From: Gammaproteobacteria bacterium
GTDB lineage: Bacteria; Pseudomonadota; Gammaproteobacteria; Chromatiales; Chromatiaceae
NCBI GenBank assembly: GCA_009928645.1
Contig: SACH01000004.1
Coordinates: 1-64,000, forward strand
Length of the DNA: 64,000 nucleotides
Direction: 5' to 3'
The translations under genes were made by a program, and so were the position numbers. Of the stretch, positions 26,879-36,201 are shown in pieces; positions within the stretch are counted from its first letter, which is position 1; each line of letters opens with the position of its first letter. The notes below the pieces were generated by a model, which did no database searches, had not been told where the DNA came from, and saw only the letters and a program-made list of their open reading frames with translations.

Positions 26879-28807
26879 ATGACGATGCGGCGCTGCAATC
26901 AGTTCAGCACATTAGGTCCTGTGGCGCCTGGGGTATTGGCGCGGGGGGTGCGGAAAGCGAGCCGGCGGGTACGGTGGTGGGGCACCGTCTTGGTGGCCAT
27001 TCTCGGCCTCTGGGTCTCGAGCCTGGCCCTGGCCGATGAGTTGCTCCGTCAGCGGCTCGGCGCCTTCCAGGAGGCGACCAAGCCGACCCTGGCGGGGGTG
27101 CGTCTGGCCGCCCCGCAACTGCTCGTGGAGGCCTATGCCGAGCGCGGTTTTGCCTTCGCCTGGGTCAAGCCGCGGCAGGTCACCGATTTCATCGCCCTGG
27201 CCGAGCAGAGTAGCGACGCGGGGCTGCGTCCCGCCGATTTCCACCTCCCGGAGATCACCCGGCTTCTGCCCGGCGCGGACCCCGGGGCGCTTCAGGGCGA
27301 GGAGCGGGTGCAGGCCGAGATCCTGCTCAGCGATGGCCTGCTGCGCCTGATCCACCATGTCCGCTACGGCAAGGTCGATCCCCGGGCAATCGACAAAAAC
27401 TGGAATCACGATGATGGTCCCAAGGGTGCCGCCCTGGTTGCCGATTTGCGCCGTGCCCTGGCCGCTCCCCACCTCATGGGCGCCGTGACCGCTCTACGCC
27501 AGGAACCCGGTTTCTACACCCGTCTCAAGGAAGGCCTGGCCCACTACCGGACCCTGGCCGCAGCCGGTGGCTGGCCGAGCATCCCCGCCGGCCCCAAGCT
27601 GGAGCCCGGGGCTCACGACGACCGGGTGCCCCTAATCCGCGAGCGCCTGCGCATCACCGGCGACTACCAGGGTCCCTCCCAGGTGACCGGCAATTATTAC
27701 GGGCCTGAATTAGAGAAGGCGGTGCGCCATTTTCAGGAGCGCCACAGCCTGGAAGTCGACGGCCGCATCGGTCGGGCCACCCTGGCCGCCCTGAACGTCA
27801 CCGCCGAGGAACGGGTGAACCAGATCCGTGTCAATCTGGAGCGGATGCGCTGGGTCAGCGATCAGCTACCCCCGGACTATCTGCTAGTCGATATCGCCGC
27901 CCAGCGCGTCGAACTCTACCGCGAGGGCCAGGAGGTCTGGCAGTCCAAGGCCATCGTTGGCCGCCCCGATCGCCCCACCCCCATCTTCCGCGATCAGATC
28001 GAGTATCTGGAATTCAACCCCACCTGGACGGTCCCTCCCACCATTCTCAAGGAGGACGTGGTGCCCAAGGCACGTAAGGATCCCAATGCCGTCCGTAAGA
28101 AAGGGCTAGAGATCATCGACCGCGGTGGCAACAAGGTGGAGCCCGAGGCCGTGGACTGGAGCGTCGCCGCCAACAATCTACCCTACACCTTCCGCCAGCC
28201 GCCCGGACCCAAGAATGCCCTGGGCCAGGTCAAGTTCATGTTTCCCAATCGGCACTCGGTCTACCTCCATGACACGGCTGATCGCCAGCTTTTCCAGCGT
28301 GCCACCCGCACCCTGAGTTCGGGCTGTGTGCGGGTGGACAAGCCTATCGAACTCGCCGAGTTGTTGCTCAATGACCCCAAGTGGAATCCGGATAAATTCG
28401 CCAGCGTCTTCGAGTCCAAGAAGCCGTCCTCGGTCCGCCTCAAGCAGCCCCTGCCGGTCATCCTCTCCTACTGGACGGCGGAGGCCGACGAGCAGGGGCA
28501 GGTCCAATTTCGCGACGACTTCTACGACCATGACCAGCCGGTGCTTGCCGCCCTCGACGGCCCCGGGGCTGGGCTGCGCCTCTTCCGTCCCGCCAGTCAG
28601 GAACCCGCCCCGGCCAAGGACAGCGTGCCCGATGCGGAGGCCAAGGACTGGATCACCGGCGCCGCCGCCAGCAGCGACAGCACCGCGGACCGCGACCAGG
28701 CTGCCGGCGGATCCCAACCCACGGCGGCCCCAAGCAAAGAGGCCAAGGCCGGGGCTCCGGAGCATAAGTCCAATACGGTGGCGACCTCCCCCAAACCCAA
28801 GGCTTGA
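26879..28807 (+). CDS. L,D-transpeptidase (LdtD/YcbB-like)
   Basis: A 642-residue envelope enzyme that forms 3-3 cross-links in peptidoglycan. It has a basic N-terminus and membrane anchor (about residues 30-50, VLVAILGLWVSSLALA), a substrate-entry region, a peptidoglycan-binding domain (about 270-310, VDGRIGRATLAALNV), and the YkuD catalytic domain with H...SSGCVRVDKP, where C483 is the nucleophile. The tail beyond about residue 570 is Ala/Pro-rich and probably disordered. ATG 26879 follows gagaggagg at 26866-26874, a good ribosome-binding site; a GTG at 26864 is an alternative. It appears monocistronic, converging on the AMMECR1 gene. Confidence 0.9.
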   Translation: MTMRRCNQFSTLGPVAPGVLARGVRKASRRVRWWGTVLVAILGLWVSSLALADELLRQRLGAFQEATKPTLAGVRLAAPQLLVEAYAERGFAFAWVKPRQVTDFIALAEQSSDAGLRPADFHLPEITRLLPGADPGALQGEERVQAEILLSDGLLRLIHHVRYGKVDPRAIDKNWNHDDGPKGAALVADLRRALAAPHLMGAVTALRQEPGFYTRLKEGLAHYRTLAAAGGWPSIPAGPKLEPGAHDDRVPLIRERLRITGDYQGPSQVTGNYYGPELEKAVRHFQERHSLEVDGRIGRATLAALNVTAEERVNQIRVNLERMRWVSDQLPPDYLLVDIAAQRVELYREGQEVWQSKAIVGRPDRPTPIFRDQIEYLEFNPTWTVPPTILKEDVVPKARKDPNAVRKKGLEIIDRGGNKVEPEAVDWSVAANNLPYTFRQPPGPKNALGQVKFMFPNRHSVYLHDTADRQLFQRATRTLSSGCVRVDKPIELAELLLNDPKWNPDKFASVFESKKPSSVRLKQPLPVILSYWTAEADEQGQVQFRDDFYDHDQPVLAALDGPGAGLRLFRPASQEPAPAKDSVPDAEAKDWITGAAASSDSTADRDQAAGGSQPTAAPSKEAKAGAPEHKSNTVATSPKPKA

Positions 28808-28825
28808 GGTCCCCCTGACACTTGC

Positions 28826-29416
28826 CTAGCCCTCTCCCTCGCCAAAGGCCTCCGTCCGGTAGCGGCTGACCCGGAGGCGGTCGGACCAGTAGTCTGGCGG
28901 CAGGTCCGCCTTTTGCTTCAAATGGCGCAGAAAGTCCCGCCGGTCAGGCAGGGATTCCCACACCGCGGGCAGGAAGGTCCCCCGGGCGGCGCCGGCCTCG
29001 AGGATCAGGCCGTCCCGCCCCGGCTCGATCAGGGCGAGCAGTTCCGCTTCGGAGCCAAAGCTCAGGGGTGTCGCCGGGGTCAGCACCGAGATCTCGATCT
29101 GCAAATCTTCCAACTCCCCTGTTGTGAGGGGCGGGAAACGGGGATCGCGAAAGGCGGCGGCGAAGGCGTTGTCCGCCACGTCCCGTACCAGGGGCTGGAT
29201 GGCCTCCAGGTGGCCGATACAGCCCCGCAACCGGCCCCCAGTCGTCAGGGTGACAAAGGCCGCCCGGCGGGCCCGCAGGGGTTCGTCAAACTCCTCGGGC
29301 GCCACCGGCAGGGGCCGGCCCGTCTCAAGACCCTGGACGATGGAATGGCGCGCCAACGCCAGCAGGGTCTGGCGGTGCGCTGGGTTTAGCGTGAAAGTTT
29401 CGGCAAAGTCTTGCAT
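28826..29416 (-). CDS. amrA: AmmeMemoRadiSam system protein A (AMMECR1 domain)
   Basis: A 196-residue AMMECR1-domain protein containing the signature GRLRGCIGHLEAIQPLV and FRDPRFPPLT. AMMECR1 proteins occur in all domains of life; in bacteria the gene co-occurs with MEMO and a radical-SAM enzyme, but the shared reaction is undefined. It is downstream of the MEMO gene on the same strand with 95 bp between. Start is uncertain: ATG 29416 (MQDFAETF) or GTG 29434, neither with a strong ribosome-binding site. With the genes at 29512 and 30575 it completes the trio. Confidence 0.92.
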   Translation of the reverse strand: MQDFAETFTLNPAHRQTLLALARHSIVQGLETGRPLPVAPEEFDEPLRARRAAFVTLTTGGRLRGCIGHLEAIQPLVRDVADNAFAAAFRDPRFPPLTTGELEDLQIEISVLTPATPLSFGSEAELLALIEPGRDGLILEAGAARGTFLPAVWESLPDRRDFLRHLKQKADLPPDYWSDRLRVSRYRTEAFGEGEG

Positions 29417-29511
29417 TTTCGGGGGGTGGCGCACCCTATCATGTCAGTTAGCGTAGAAGGATCCGCTATCGTCAGCGGCTAGATGGTTGGTGATCTTGCA
29501 TGCTCTTCGGC

Positions 29512-30420
29512 TCAGCCGAAGGCAAAGGCGCCATAGCCGACCACCTGATCCCGGGGACCCGCCGTATCACCGGAATTGCGCAGATCCAGCACTTGGCATT
29601 GAAGACCATGGTGGCGCGCCGCCCGCAGCAGTCCTTTCACCGGGATGCGGCCACAGGCCTGGTCGTCGCCGACGGCTGCCGGGTCCAGGGCGACGATGGC
29701 CTGGCTGGTGGCCGCATCCAGGCGGCGGGCGGTGGCGTAATTCAGGTAATGACTGAGATCCGAACTCACCAGGATCAGGGTCTCGTCCCCGCCCCACAGC
29801 CGCTCCAACACCTCCGCGACCTCCGCCGTCGAGGCCTCGCCCACCAGGAAGGGCACCAGGCGGAAGTCCTCCAGCAGCACTTGCAGGAACGGCAACTGCA
29901 CCTCCAGGCAATGCTCGCCCTGGAAGGGGGCCTCGAAGGCCCGCGCCTGGGGCAGATCGGCAATGGCCGCGAAGGCCTCCCGGTCCACTGGCACCTGGCC
30001 CAGGGGTGTAACGAAGGCCTCCGCCTGACTGTAGGCCAGGCCGTAAAAGGGTAACCGGTGGGAGGGGCCAAGCAGCACTACCCGACGGATAGCCGCGGTC
30101 CCTGCCGCCAGTTGGGCATAGGCACTCCCCGCCACCGGTCCCGAGTAGAGGTAACCCGCGTGAGGAACGATCAGCGCCTTGGGCCAGGGCTTGGGCCGCG
30201 ACCCACCCAGTGCAGCAGTCCCCTGCCGGCCCTCCGTTCCGCCCCCGGCCCCCTTCTCCTTGTCCGTCCCGCTTTCAGGCCCAGCGCTCGACGCAGCGCC
30301 TCGAGACCAGGGGCCTGCATCTGGGCCCAAGTGGGCATAGGCCCGGACCTGCGCCGCCAGGGTCCGGGGGTCCGCCGGGTAAAAGGTCCCGGCCACATTG
30401 GGATAACGTAGAACGCCCAT
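29512..30420 (-). CDS. amrB: AmmeMemoRadiSam system protein B (MEMO1 family)
   Basis: A 302-residue MEMO-family protein, related to LigB-type dioxygenases and to human MEMO1. Motifs include VAGTFYPADPRTL at the N-terminus, ALIVPHAGYLYSGPVAG, LLGPSHRLPFYG, GEHCLEVQLPFL and LVSSDLSHYL. ATG 30420 follows an AGGAGG box read on the minus strand. About 45 residues between the first strand and ALIVPHAG (SAGPESGTDKEKGAGGG and flanks) are a low-complexity insertion absent from typical members. It is upstream of the AMMECR1 gene and divergent from the radical-SAM gene at 30575, with about 150 bp in which both promoters must lie. Confidence 0.93.
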   Translation of the reverse strand: MGVLRYPNVAGTFYPADPRTLAAQVRAYAHLGPDAGPWSRGAASSAGPESGTDKEKGAGGGTEGRQGTAALGGSRPKPWPKALIVPHAGYLYSGPVAGSAYAQLAAGTAAIRRVVLLGPSHRLPFYGLAYSQAEAFVTPLGQVPVDREAFAAIADLPQARAFEAPFQGEHCLEVQLPFLQVLLEDFRLVPFLVGEASTAEVAEVLERLWGGDETLILVSSDLSHYLNYATARRLDAATSQAIVALDPAAVGDDQACGRIPVKGLLRAARHHGLQCQVLDLRNSGDTAGPRDQVVGYGAFAFG

Positions 30421-30574
30421 CGCTCGCCTCCTGGGCACTGCCCACCATGCAGCACCCCTCATTCACGACCCTGACCAGGTTCCCTGTCCCGTCTATGCTT
30501 AGTGTAGGTCCAAAATCCTCCCTTCGCCGACCGGCCAGGCCGGCGATCAGGCCCCACCCGAGGAGGGCAACGCC

Positions 30575-31654
30575 ATGATCCCACCCCTCAGCTATCACCC
30601 CACTCGCTACTGGCATCGCCTTGCAGACGGCCGGGTCCAATGCGACCTCTGCCCCCGCAACTGCCATATCAAGGAGGGTCAGGCCGGGCTTTGTTTTATC
30701 CGCGCCTGTCATGACGGCGCGGTGGTCCTCACCAGCTACGGACGTTCCAGCGGCTTCTGCGTCGATCCCATCGAGAAGAAGCCCCTGAATCATTTCCTCC
30801 CCGGCACCCCGGTCCTCTCCTTCGGCACCGCCGGCTGTAACCTCGCCTGCAAGTTCTGTCAGAATTGGGACATGAGCAAGTCCCGTGAGGTCGATACCCT
30901 GGCCGTGAGCGCCACCCCGGAGGCCATCGCCCGCCGGGCAGCCGAACTGGGCTGCCGCAGCGTCGCCTACACCTACAATGATCCGGTCATCTTCCTGGAG
31001 TATGCCGTCGATACCGCCCAGGCCTGCCGCGCCCGGGGCATCCGCAACGTCGCCGTCACCGCGGGTTATATCAATCCGGGGGCACGGGAGGAGTTCTTTG
31101 CCGCCATGGACGCCGCCAATGTTGACCTCAAGGCCTTCAGCGACGACTTCTACCACCGGCTCTGTGGCGGGCATCTTCAGCCCGTGCTCGACACCCTGGA
31201 GTACCTGCACCAGGAGACCAAGGTCTGGGTGGAACTCACCACCCTGCTTATTCCCGGCCACAACGACAGTGACGCGGAGATCGAGGCCATGACCCAGTGG
31301 GTGGTGTCCCACCTGGGGCCGGAGGTGCCCATGCACTTCACCGCCTTCCACCCGGACTGGAAGATGCTGGAGGTGTCGCCGACGCCGGCCACCACCTTGA
31401 GCCGGGCCCGCGAGATCGCCCGCCGCAATGGCGTGCGCTACGCCTACACCGGGAATGTCCACGACCGCCGGGGGGAGAGCACCTGGTGCCACCAGTGTGG
31501 CAATCTGCTCATCGAGCGTGACTGGTATGAGCTGGGGACCTGGGGCCTCGACGCCCACGGTCGCTGTGCCGTCTGCGGCACCCCCTGCGCCGGGGTCTTC
31601 GAGGCCCGGCCCGGAGGCTGGGGTAGCCGTCGTCAGCCAGTGGCCATGGCATGA
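30575..31654 (+). CDS. amrS: AmmeMemoRadiSam system radical-SAM enzyme
   Basis: A 359-residue radical-SAM protein. The N-terminal cysteines CDLCPRNCHIKEGQAGLC resemble those of pyruvate formate-lyase activators. The SAM-cluster motif is CNLACKFCQNWD near residue 89. The C-terminus carries two CxxC-type pairs (CHQCGNLL, CAVCGTPC) suited to metal binding. Its substrate is unknown; the genetic tie to AMMECR1 and MEMO proteins defines the system. The stop codon overlaps the start of the BrkB gene as ATGA, so the membrane protein is translationally coupled to it. Confidence 0.94.
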   Translation: MIPPLSYHPTRYWHRLADGRVQCDLCPRNCHIKEGQAGLCFIRACHDGAVVLTSYGRSSGFCVDPIEKKPLNHFLPGTPVLSFGTAGCNLACKFCQNWDMSKSREVDTLAVSATPEAIARRAAELGCRSVAYTYNDPVIFLEYAVDTAQACRARGIRNVAVTAGYINPGAREEFFAAMDAANVDLKAFSDDFYHRLCGGHLQPVLDTLEYLHQETKVWVELTTLLIPGHNDSDAEIEAMTQWVVSHLGPEVPMHFTAFHPDWKMLEVSPTPATTLSRAREIARRNGVRYAYTGNVHDRRGESTWCHQCGNLLIERDWYELGTWGLDAHGRCAVCGTPCAGVFEARPGGWGSRRQPVAMA

Positions 31655-32733
31655 CGCCCTCCCGGTTGCAAGAGGATGACCCGGTGGCGGAACCCGCGGC
31701 GGGTTTGGCGGCGGAACCGGCAGTTGGTCTGGCGGCGCATCCGGACGCGCCTAGCGCTGGCCCGACCGTGCCGCCGACTGCCGACCCTCCCATGCCACTC
31801 CCCCGCGACCCGACCATGCCACCGACCGTCGACCCGCCTCTGGTCCAGGGGCGGCCGGGCGTCCTGCGGGAGGTCTGTCGGCCGCTGACCTTCGCCGTCC
31901 GCGTCCTGCGCGCCTTTCGACGCAATCAGGGCATGCTCCTCTCCGGGGCGGTCGCCTATTACATGCTCTTGTCCATCATCCCGCTCATGCTCCTGTTACT
32001 GGTGGGCCTGTCCAACCTCGTCCCCGAGCCTCAGTTGCTGGAGGCGGTCCGTGAGGAGCTCAACCTCTTCATGCCCGGCATGGCGGAGACCGTCGCAGAG
32101 CAACTGGAGCAGTTTCTGCTCAACCGGCACCTGATCGGCTGGCTTGGCGTGCTCGTGCTGATCTTCTTCGCCACCATGGCCTTCAGCCTCCTGGAAAATG
32201 CGATGTCGGTGATCTTCGTCCACCGGGTCGCCGTGCATCGGCGGCATTATCTGGTCTCCGCCCTGATCCCCTTCCTCTTCATTGCCCTCATCGGGGCCGG
32301 CCTGTTGTTCATCACCTTCGCCAGCAGCGCCCTGGAGGCCCTGTCCCAGACCCAGTGGGAACTCTTTGGCCGGCATTGGGGTCTGGACGGCCTCTCCGTG
32401 CCGCTCATCTACCTCTTCGGCCTGGGCGGGGAGGTCCTGCTCTTCACCTCCCTCTACCTGGTCATGCCCCACGGCAGCATCGCCACCCGCCATGCCCTGG
32501 TCGGCGGTCTGGTTGCCGCCATCCTCTGGGAGATCAGTCGCCACGTCCTGGTCTGGTATTTCAAGACCCTGTCGCTGGTGAACCTCATCTACGGCTCCTT
32601 CGCCGGCGCCGTCGTCGTCCTGCTCACCTTCGAGGTCGCCGCTCTCATCCTCCTGCTTGGCGCCCAGGTCATCGCCGAGTTCGAGCGCTGCAAGGCGCCG
32701 GAGGATGAGGAGGCTTCTGGCTTCAATACCTGA
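31651..32733 (+). CDS. YihY/BrkB family inner-membrane protein
   Basis: A 360-residue YihY/UPF0761-type membrane protein with about six hydrophobic segments after residue 90 (GAVAYYMLLSIIPLMLLLLVG, LIGWLGVLVLIFFATMAF and others). The family was once misread as RNase BN, and its role remains unclear. The ATG overlaps the radical-SAM stop. Residues about 8-70 are a Pro/Ala/Thr-rich repetitive stretch (AEPAAGLAAEPAVGLAAHP) that is not part of the family and looks like slippage-expanded DNA. A later start is possible, but the ATGA overlap favours the one given. Confidence 0.88.
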   Translation: MTPSRLQEDDPVAEPAAGLAAEPAVGLAAHPDAPSAGPTVPPTADPPMPLPRDPTMPPTVDPPLVQGRPGVLREVCRPLTFAVRVLRAFRRNQGMLLSGAVAYYMLLSIIPLMLLLLVGLSNLVPEPQLLEAVREELNLFMPGMAETVAEQLEQFLLNRHLIGWLGVLVLIFFATMAFSLLENAMSVIFVHRVAVHRRHYLVSALIPFLFIALIGAGLLFITFASSALEALSQTQWELFGRHWGLDGLSVPLIYLFGLGGEVLLFTSLYLVMPHGSIATRHALVGGLVAAILWEISRHVLVWYFKTLSLVNLIYGSFAGAVVVLLTFEVAALILLLGAQVIAEFERCKAPEDEEASGFNT

Positions 32734-32803
32734 ACCGCACTCGCGCTTGCAACCGGCGCCGGGGGGCGGATAATCCGCCCCCTTTTGCCCCGGAGTCGAT
32801 GCC

Positions 32804-33760
32804 GTGTTCAAGAACCTCCGTCTCTTCAAGCTAGACGACCCGGCCGCGGTCGACCTGGATCGCTGCGAGGCCCAACTGGCGGCGCGGCGCTTCCGCCCCT
32901 GCGGTCCCCTGGAGACGGCGACCATGGGCTGGGTTCCGCCCCTGGGCGAGGAGACCAGCGCCCTGAGCCACCTGGCCGGCGATTGCGTCCTGATCTGCGT
33001 CCGCCGCCAGGAGCGGCTGCTACCCGCCGCCGTGGTGGCGGAGACCCTGGACGAGAAGATCGCCGAGATCGAGGACCGCGAGGCGCGCACGGTGGGGCGC
33101 AAGGAGCGGCGCCAGGTCAAGGACGAGGTACTGCTGGACCTGTTGCCCCGCGCCTTCACCCGCTCGCGCCGCGCCTGCGCCTATCTGGATCGCCAGACCG
33201 GCTGGCTGCTGGTGGACAGCGCCAGCGCCAAGGCCGCCGAGGACCTGGTGGACCTGCTGCGCGAGACCCTCGGCTCCCTGCCCGTGCACCCGCCGCGCCC
33301 GCCCCGGCCGCCCGAACTCCTCCTGACCCAGTGGGTCACCACCGGCGAACTGCCCGCCGGCCTGACCCTGGGCGACGAATGCGAGTTGCGCGACGCCCAG
33401 GACGAGCAGGCGGTGGTCCGTTGCCGCGGCCATGACCTGGCCGCCGAGGAGATCGCCACCCACCTGCGCGCTGGTAAGCAGGTCACCAAGTTGGCCCTGG
33501 ACTGGCGGGAGGGCCTGACCTTCGTGCTGCAGGAGGACCTGTCCCTCAAGCGCCTGCGCTTCGCCGACGAACTGCTGGAGGAGGGGTTGGATGCTGGGCA
33601 GGAAGACGAGGCCGTCCGGCTAGATGCCGAGTTCATCCTCATGACCGGGGAACTGCGCGCCCTGATGGCCTGCCTGGAGGAGGCATTCCTCCAGGCGGAG
33701 GCTCCCGCGGATCTGGCGGCTTCGGCGGCTCTGGCGGCGGAGTCCGACCCGCCGTTTTAG
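32804..33760 (+). CDS. rdgC: Recombination-associated protein RdgC
   Basis: RdgC is a ring-shaped DNA-binding protein that limits RecA activity. The 318-residue product starts MFKNLRLFKLDD from GTG 32804 and shows family segments FRPCGPLETATMGWVPPLG, LLPRAFTRSRRACAYLD and LKRLRFADELLEE. It is close to the usual 300 residues, with an Ala/Glu-rich C-terminal tail. It stands alone between the BrkB gene and a convergent sugar epimerase; a hairpin-like sequence lies about 145 bp downstream. Confidence 0.95.
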   Translation: MFKNLRLFKLDDPAAVDLDRCEAQLAARRFRPCGPLETATMGWVPPLGEETSALSHLAGDCVLICVRRQERLLPAAVVAETLDEKIAEIEDREARTVGRKERRQVKDEVLLDLLPRAFTRSRRACAYLDRQTGWLLVDSASAKAAEDLVDLLRETLGSLPVHPPRPPRPPELLLTQWVTTGELPAGLTLGDECELRDAQDEQAVVRCRGHDLAAEEIATHLRAGKQVTKLALDWREGLTFVLQEDLSLKRLRFADELLEEGLDAGQEDEAVRLDAEFILMTGELRALMACLEEAFLQAEAPADLAASAALAAESDPPF

Positions 33761-33903
33761 CCACCCGGGAGTCAAAACCCTCGGCGGGCTCTTGGCGGCA
33801 GAATACTGACTTGGAAAGCAACCGCGGTCATCACTGGCATCACGGCTGCCCATGCATCCCTTTGGCTGAGTAGGGAAGGCGATAACTCTAGCGAGTTCGC
33901 GAG

Positions 33904-33927
33904 GGCCAGCTGGGGAACCAGCCAGGC
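33904..33927. terminator. Hairpin between rdgC and the convergent epimerase gene
   Basis: ggcc-ag-ctgg-ggaa-ccag-cca-ggcc (33904-33927) can form two stacked 4-bp stems. It lies between convergent stops (33760 and 34021) and could terminate both transcripts. The surrounding sequence repeats ctaa(ta)acttggcc. Confidence 0.4.
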
Positions 33928-34020
33928 CCTTCGGCCCTAATAACTTGGCCGCATCCCCGACCTAACTTGGCCAGGGCTAGGGGGACGTGCAGGGGCTGGC
34001 AAGGGACTCAATTTGCCAGC

Positions 34021-35028
34021 TCAGACGCCGTAATAGCCCCGATACCAGTCCACGAAGCGCGCGACCCCCGTCTCCACCGGGGTATCGGGCTTATAGCCGG
34101 TATCCCGCACCAGGTCGGTGACATCGGCGTAGGTGTCCGGCACATCACCGGGCTGGAGCGGCAGCAGGGTCTTTTCAGCTTTCCGGCCCAGGCAGTCCTC
34201 CAGCACTTCGATGTAGCGCAACAACTCCACCGGGTGTTGGTTGCCGATGTTGTAGACCCGGTAGGGCGCGGCGCTGGTGGCCGGGTCCGGGGTGGCGCCA
34301 TCCCAGGCCGGGTTGGCGGCGGCGGGGCGGTCGAGGACGCGGATCACCCCCTCGACGATGTCGTCCACGTAGGTGAAGTCCCGGCGGTGGCGGCCATAGT
34401 TGAAGACCTCGATGGGCTCACCGGCGAGGATGGCCTTGGTGAACTTGAACAGGGCCATGTCCGGCCGGCCCCAGGGGCCGTAGACGGTGAAGAAGCGCAG
34501 GCCGGTGGTCGGCAGCCGGTAGAGGTGGCTGTAGGTGTGGGCCATGAGCTCGTTGGCCTTTTTGCTGGCGGCGTAGAGGCTCAGGGGGTGGTCGACGTTG
34601 TGGTGCACCGAGAAGGGCATGACGGTATTGGCGCCGTACACCGAGCTGCTGGAGGCGAAGACCAGGTGCTCGACCTCATGGTGGCGGCAGCCTTCCAGGA
34701 TGTTGGCGAAGCCAGTCAGGTTGGTGTCCACGTAGGACATGGGGTTCTCGATGGAGTAGCGCACCCCGGCCTGGGCGGCCAGGTTGACCACCCGCTGGGG
34801 CCGGTGCGCCTGGAAGGCGGCGGCGACGCCCTCCCGGTCCTGGATGTCCAGGCGCAGGTCGGTAAAGCCCGGATGGGCCAGGGTACGGGCCAGGCGGGCT
34901 TGCTTGAGCCCCACGTCGTAGTAGTCGTTGAGGTTGTCGACGCCGATCACCTCATCGCCCCGTTCGAGCAGGCGCAGGGAAAGGGCGGAGCCGATGAAGC
35001 CGGCGCTGCCGGTGACGAGTACTTTCAT
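34021..35028 (-). CDS. NAD-dependent epimerase, UDP-glucuronate 4-epimerase-like
   Basis: A 335-residue short-chain dehydrogenase-type nucleotide-sugar epimerase. The NAD motif is [13 protein letters not shown] at the N-terminus, followed by [14 protein letters not shown], typical of UDP-glucuronate 4-epimerases that make UDP-galacturonate for capsule or O-antigen. The catalytic Y-x3-K is [13 protein letters not shown], and [14 protein letters not shown] is also characteristic. It is isolated from other polysaccharide genes. The substrate call rests on motif similarity; other UDP-hexuronate epimerases are possible. Confidence 0.9.
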   Translation of the reverse strand: MKVLVTGSAGFIGSALSLRLLERGDEVIGVDNLNDYYDVGLKQARLARTLAHPGFTDLRLDIQDREGVAAAFQAHRPQRVVNLAAQAGVRYSIENPMSYVDTNLTGFANILEGCRHHEVEHLVFASSSSVYGANTVMPFSVHHNVDHPLSLYAASKKANELMAHTYSHLYRLPTTGLRFFTVYGPWGRPDMALFKFTKAILAGEPIEVFNYGRHRRDFTYVDDIVEGVIRVLDRPAAANPAWDGATPDPATSAAPYRVYNIGNQHPVELLRYIEVLEDCLGRKAEKTLLPLQPGDVPDTYADVTDLVRDTGYKPDTPVETGVARFVDWYRGYYGV

Positions 35029-35343
35029 GGTGAGGGCCTCAAGGTGAATCCAATCGCCTGACTACGGCCAGAGGGCCGGCTATCGTGAAATGATATACCC
35101 GATTTACTGCGCTTTCTGGCCTGGATGGGGGGTCGGGAGACCTGAGCCGGGGGCCGCGACAGCGCTCATGCCGACGGTTAGGCCTGTGACAGGAGCGGTT
35201 TAAGGCGGCTCTTGGCAAACACCATCCGAGTGACACTACCCCTTCCCGGGGTAACTGGACAGGTGCCGGTGGTGGCGATCGCCAACCGCCGCCACTGTCC
35301 AACCGCAAGGCAGGGGGTGTCCCAAGCAGTGGTCCGGGCTAGA

Positions 35344-35928
35344 ATGGCCGGCATGAAAATGCGATTACACCCGCTCTATAAAAAACTGCTCCTGCTAGCC
35401 ATCGTGCTGGGCCCCCTCTACTGGCTCGTCCTCACCGAGGACGGCCAGTTGCGCGTGGACGCCGTCCTCCTGACCCTGGCCGGGGAGCCGGAACTCAATC
35501 TGACCATCGAAGGGCTGAACAGCGAGCTTACGGAAGCGCAGTTTCACCAGCTTTTTCCCGACTTGGCGCTGGACTGCGCCCCGGCCGCGACCCCCTTTGG
35601 CGATCGGGCCTGCCGAATGGAGATTGGCCTCTTCAACACGGTGCCGGCGCGGGCTTTTACCCTCTATCTGGTGGGTGACCGGGCGCGGGCGGTGCGGGTG
35701 GATTACCGTCCCCGATCCCAGGGGGCGCTGGAGGCGCAGTTGCGGCACCGCTTGGGGGTGACCGGCCAGCGGGACCCCGAACACCCCGATGCCCAGACCT
35801 GGCGGGTCACCGATGGCCTGGTGCTGATGCCCGCCGCCCAGCCCAAGGACCCGAGCCAGGCCGCCCTCTTCTGGCTCTCCGCCGCCGCACTCAGCCAGGT
35901 CAAGGAACGGGGGGTGGTCGCGCAGTGA
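35344..35928 (+). CDS. Membrane-anchored protein of unknown function
   Basis: A 194-residue protein. The N-terminus (MKMRLHPLYKKLLLLAIVLGPLYW; core LLLLAIVLGPLYWLVL) is one hydrophobic segment, probably an uncleaved anchor. The remainder is soluble and periplasmic by prediction, with two cysteines (LDCAPAATPF and DRACRME) about 14 residues apart that could pair. I do not recognise a family. ATG 35344 or the ATGs at 35353 and 35359 are possible starts, none with a clear ribosome-binding site. The frame is open further upstream without conservation signs. It is divergent from the epimerase gene, and no neighbour suggests a role. Confidence 0.65.
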   Translation: MAGMKMRLHPLYKKLLLLAIVLGPLYWLVLTEDGQLRVDAVLLTLAGEPELNLTIEGLNSELTEAQFHQLFPDLALDCAPAATPFGDRACRMEIGLFNTVPARAFTLYLVGDRARAVRVDYRPRSQGALEAQLRHRLGVTGQRDPEHPDAQTWRVTDGLVLMPAAQPKDPSQAALFWLSAAALSQVKERGVVAQ

Positions 35929-36201
35929 ATGGCCCGCCTGGTCCCGGTTACCTCCCTTGGGCTGGTGCCAGGTGCGGACCCGTCCAGAATCCCTCCCGGG
36001 TGCATCGCAGTCTGTTAACGGGGCCTAGTCGTTACCCGTCCTCACCCTACCCATACCCTCTCCGGGCGCATCACGGTCTGGGACCCGTGTGGAACCTCTC
36101 ATCGGGCACACCCGGGCGGGGAATCGATGCGCTGGATTTCTCTCCTGTCAGCGGCAACCGGCTGGCTGACGGCTCTCAACCCATGCTCAGGAGTATCACT
36201 C

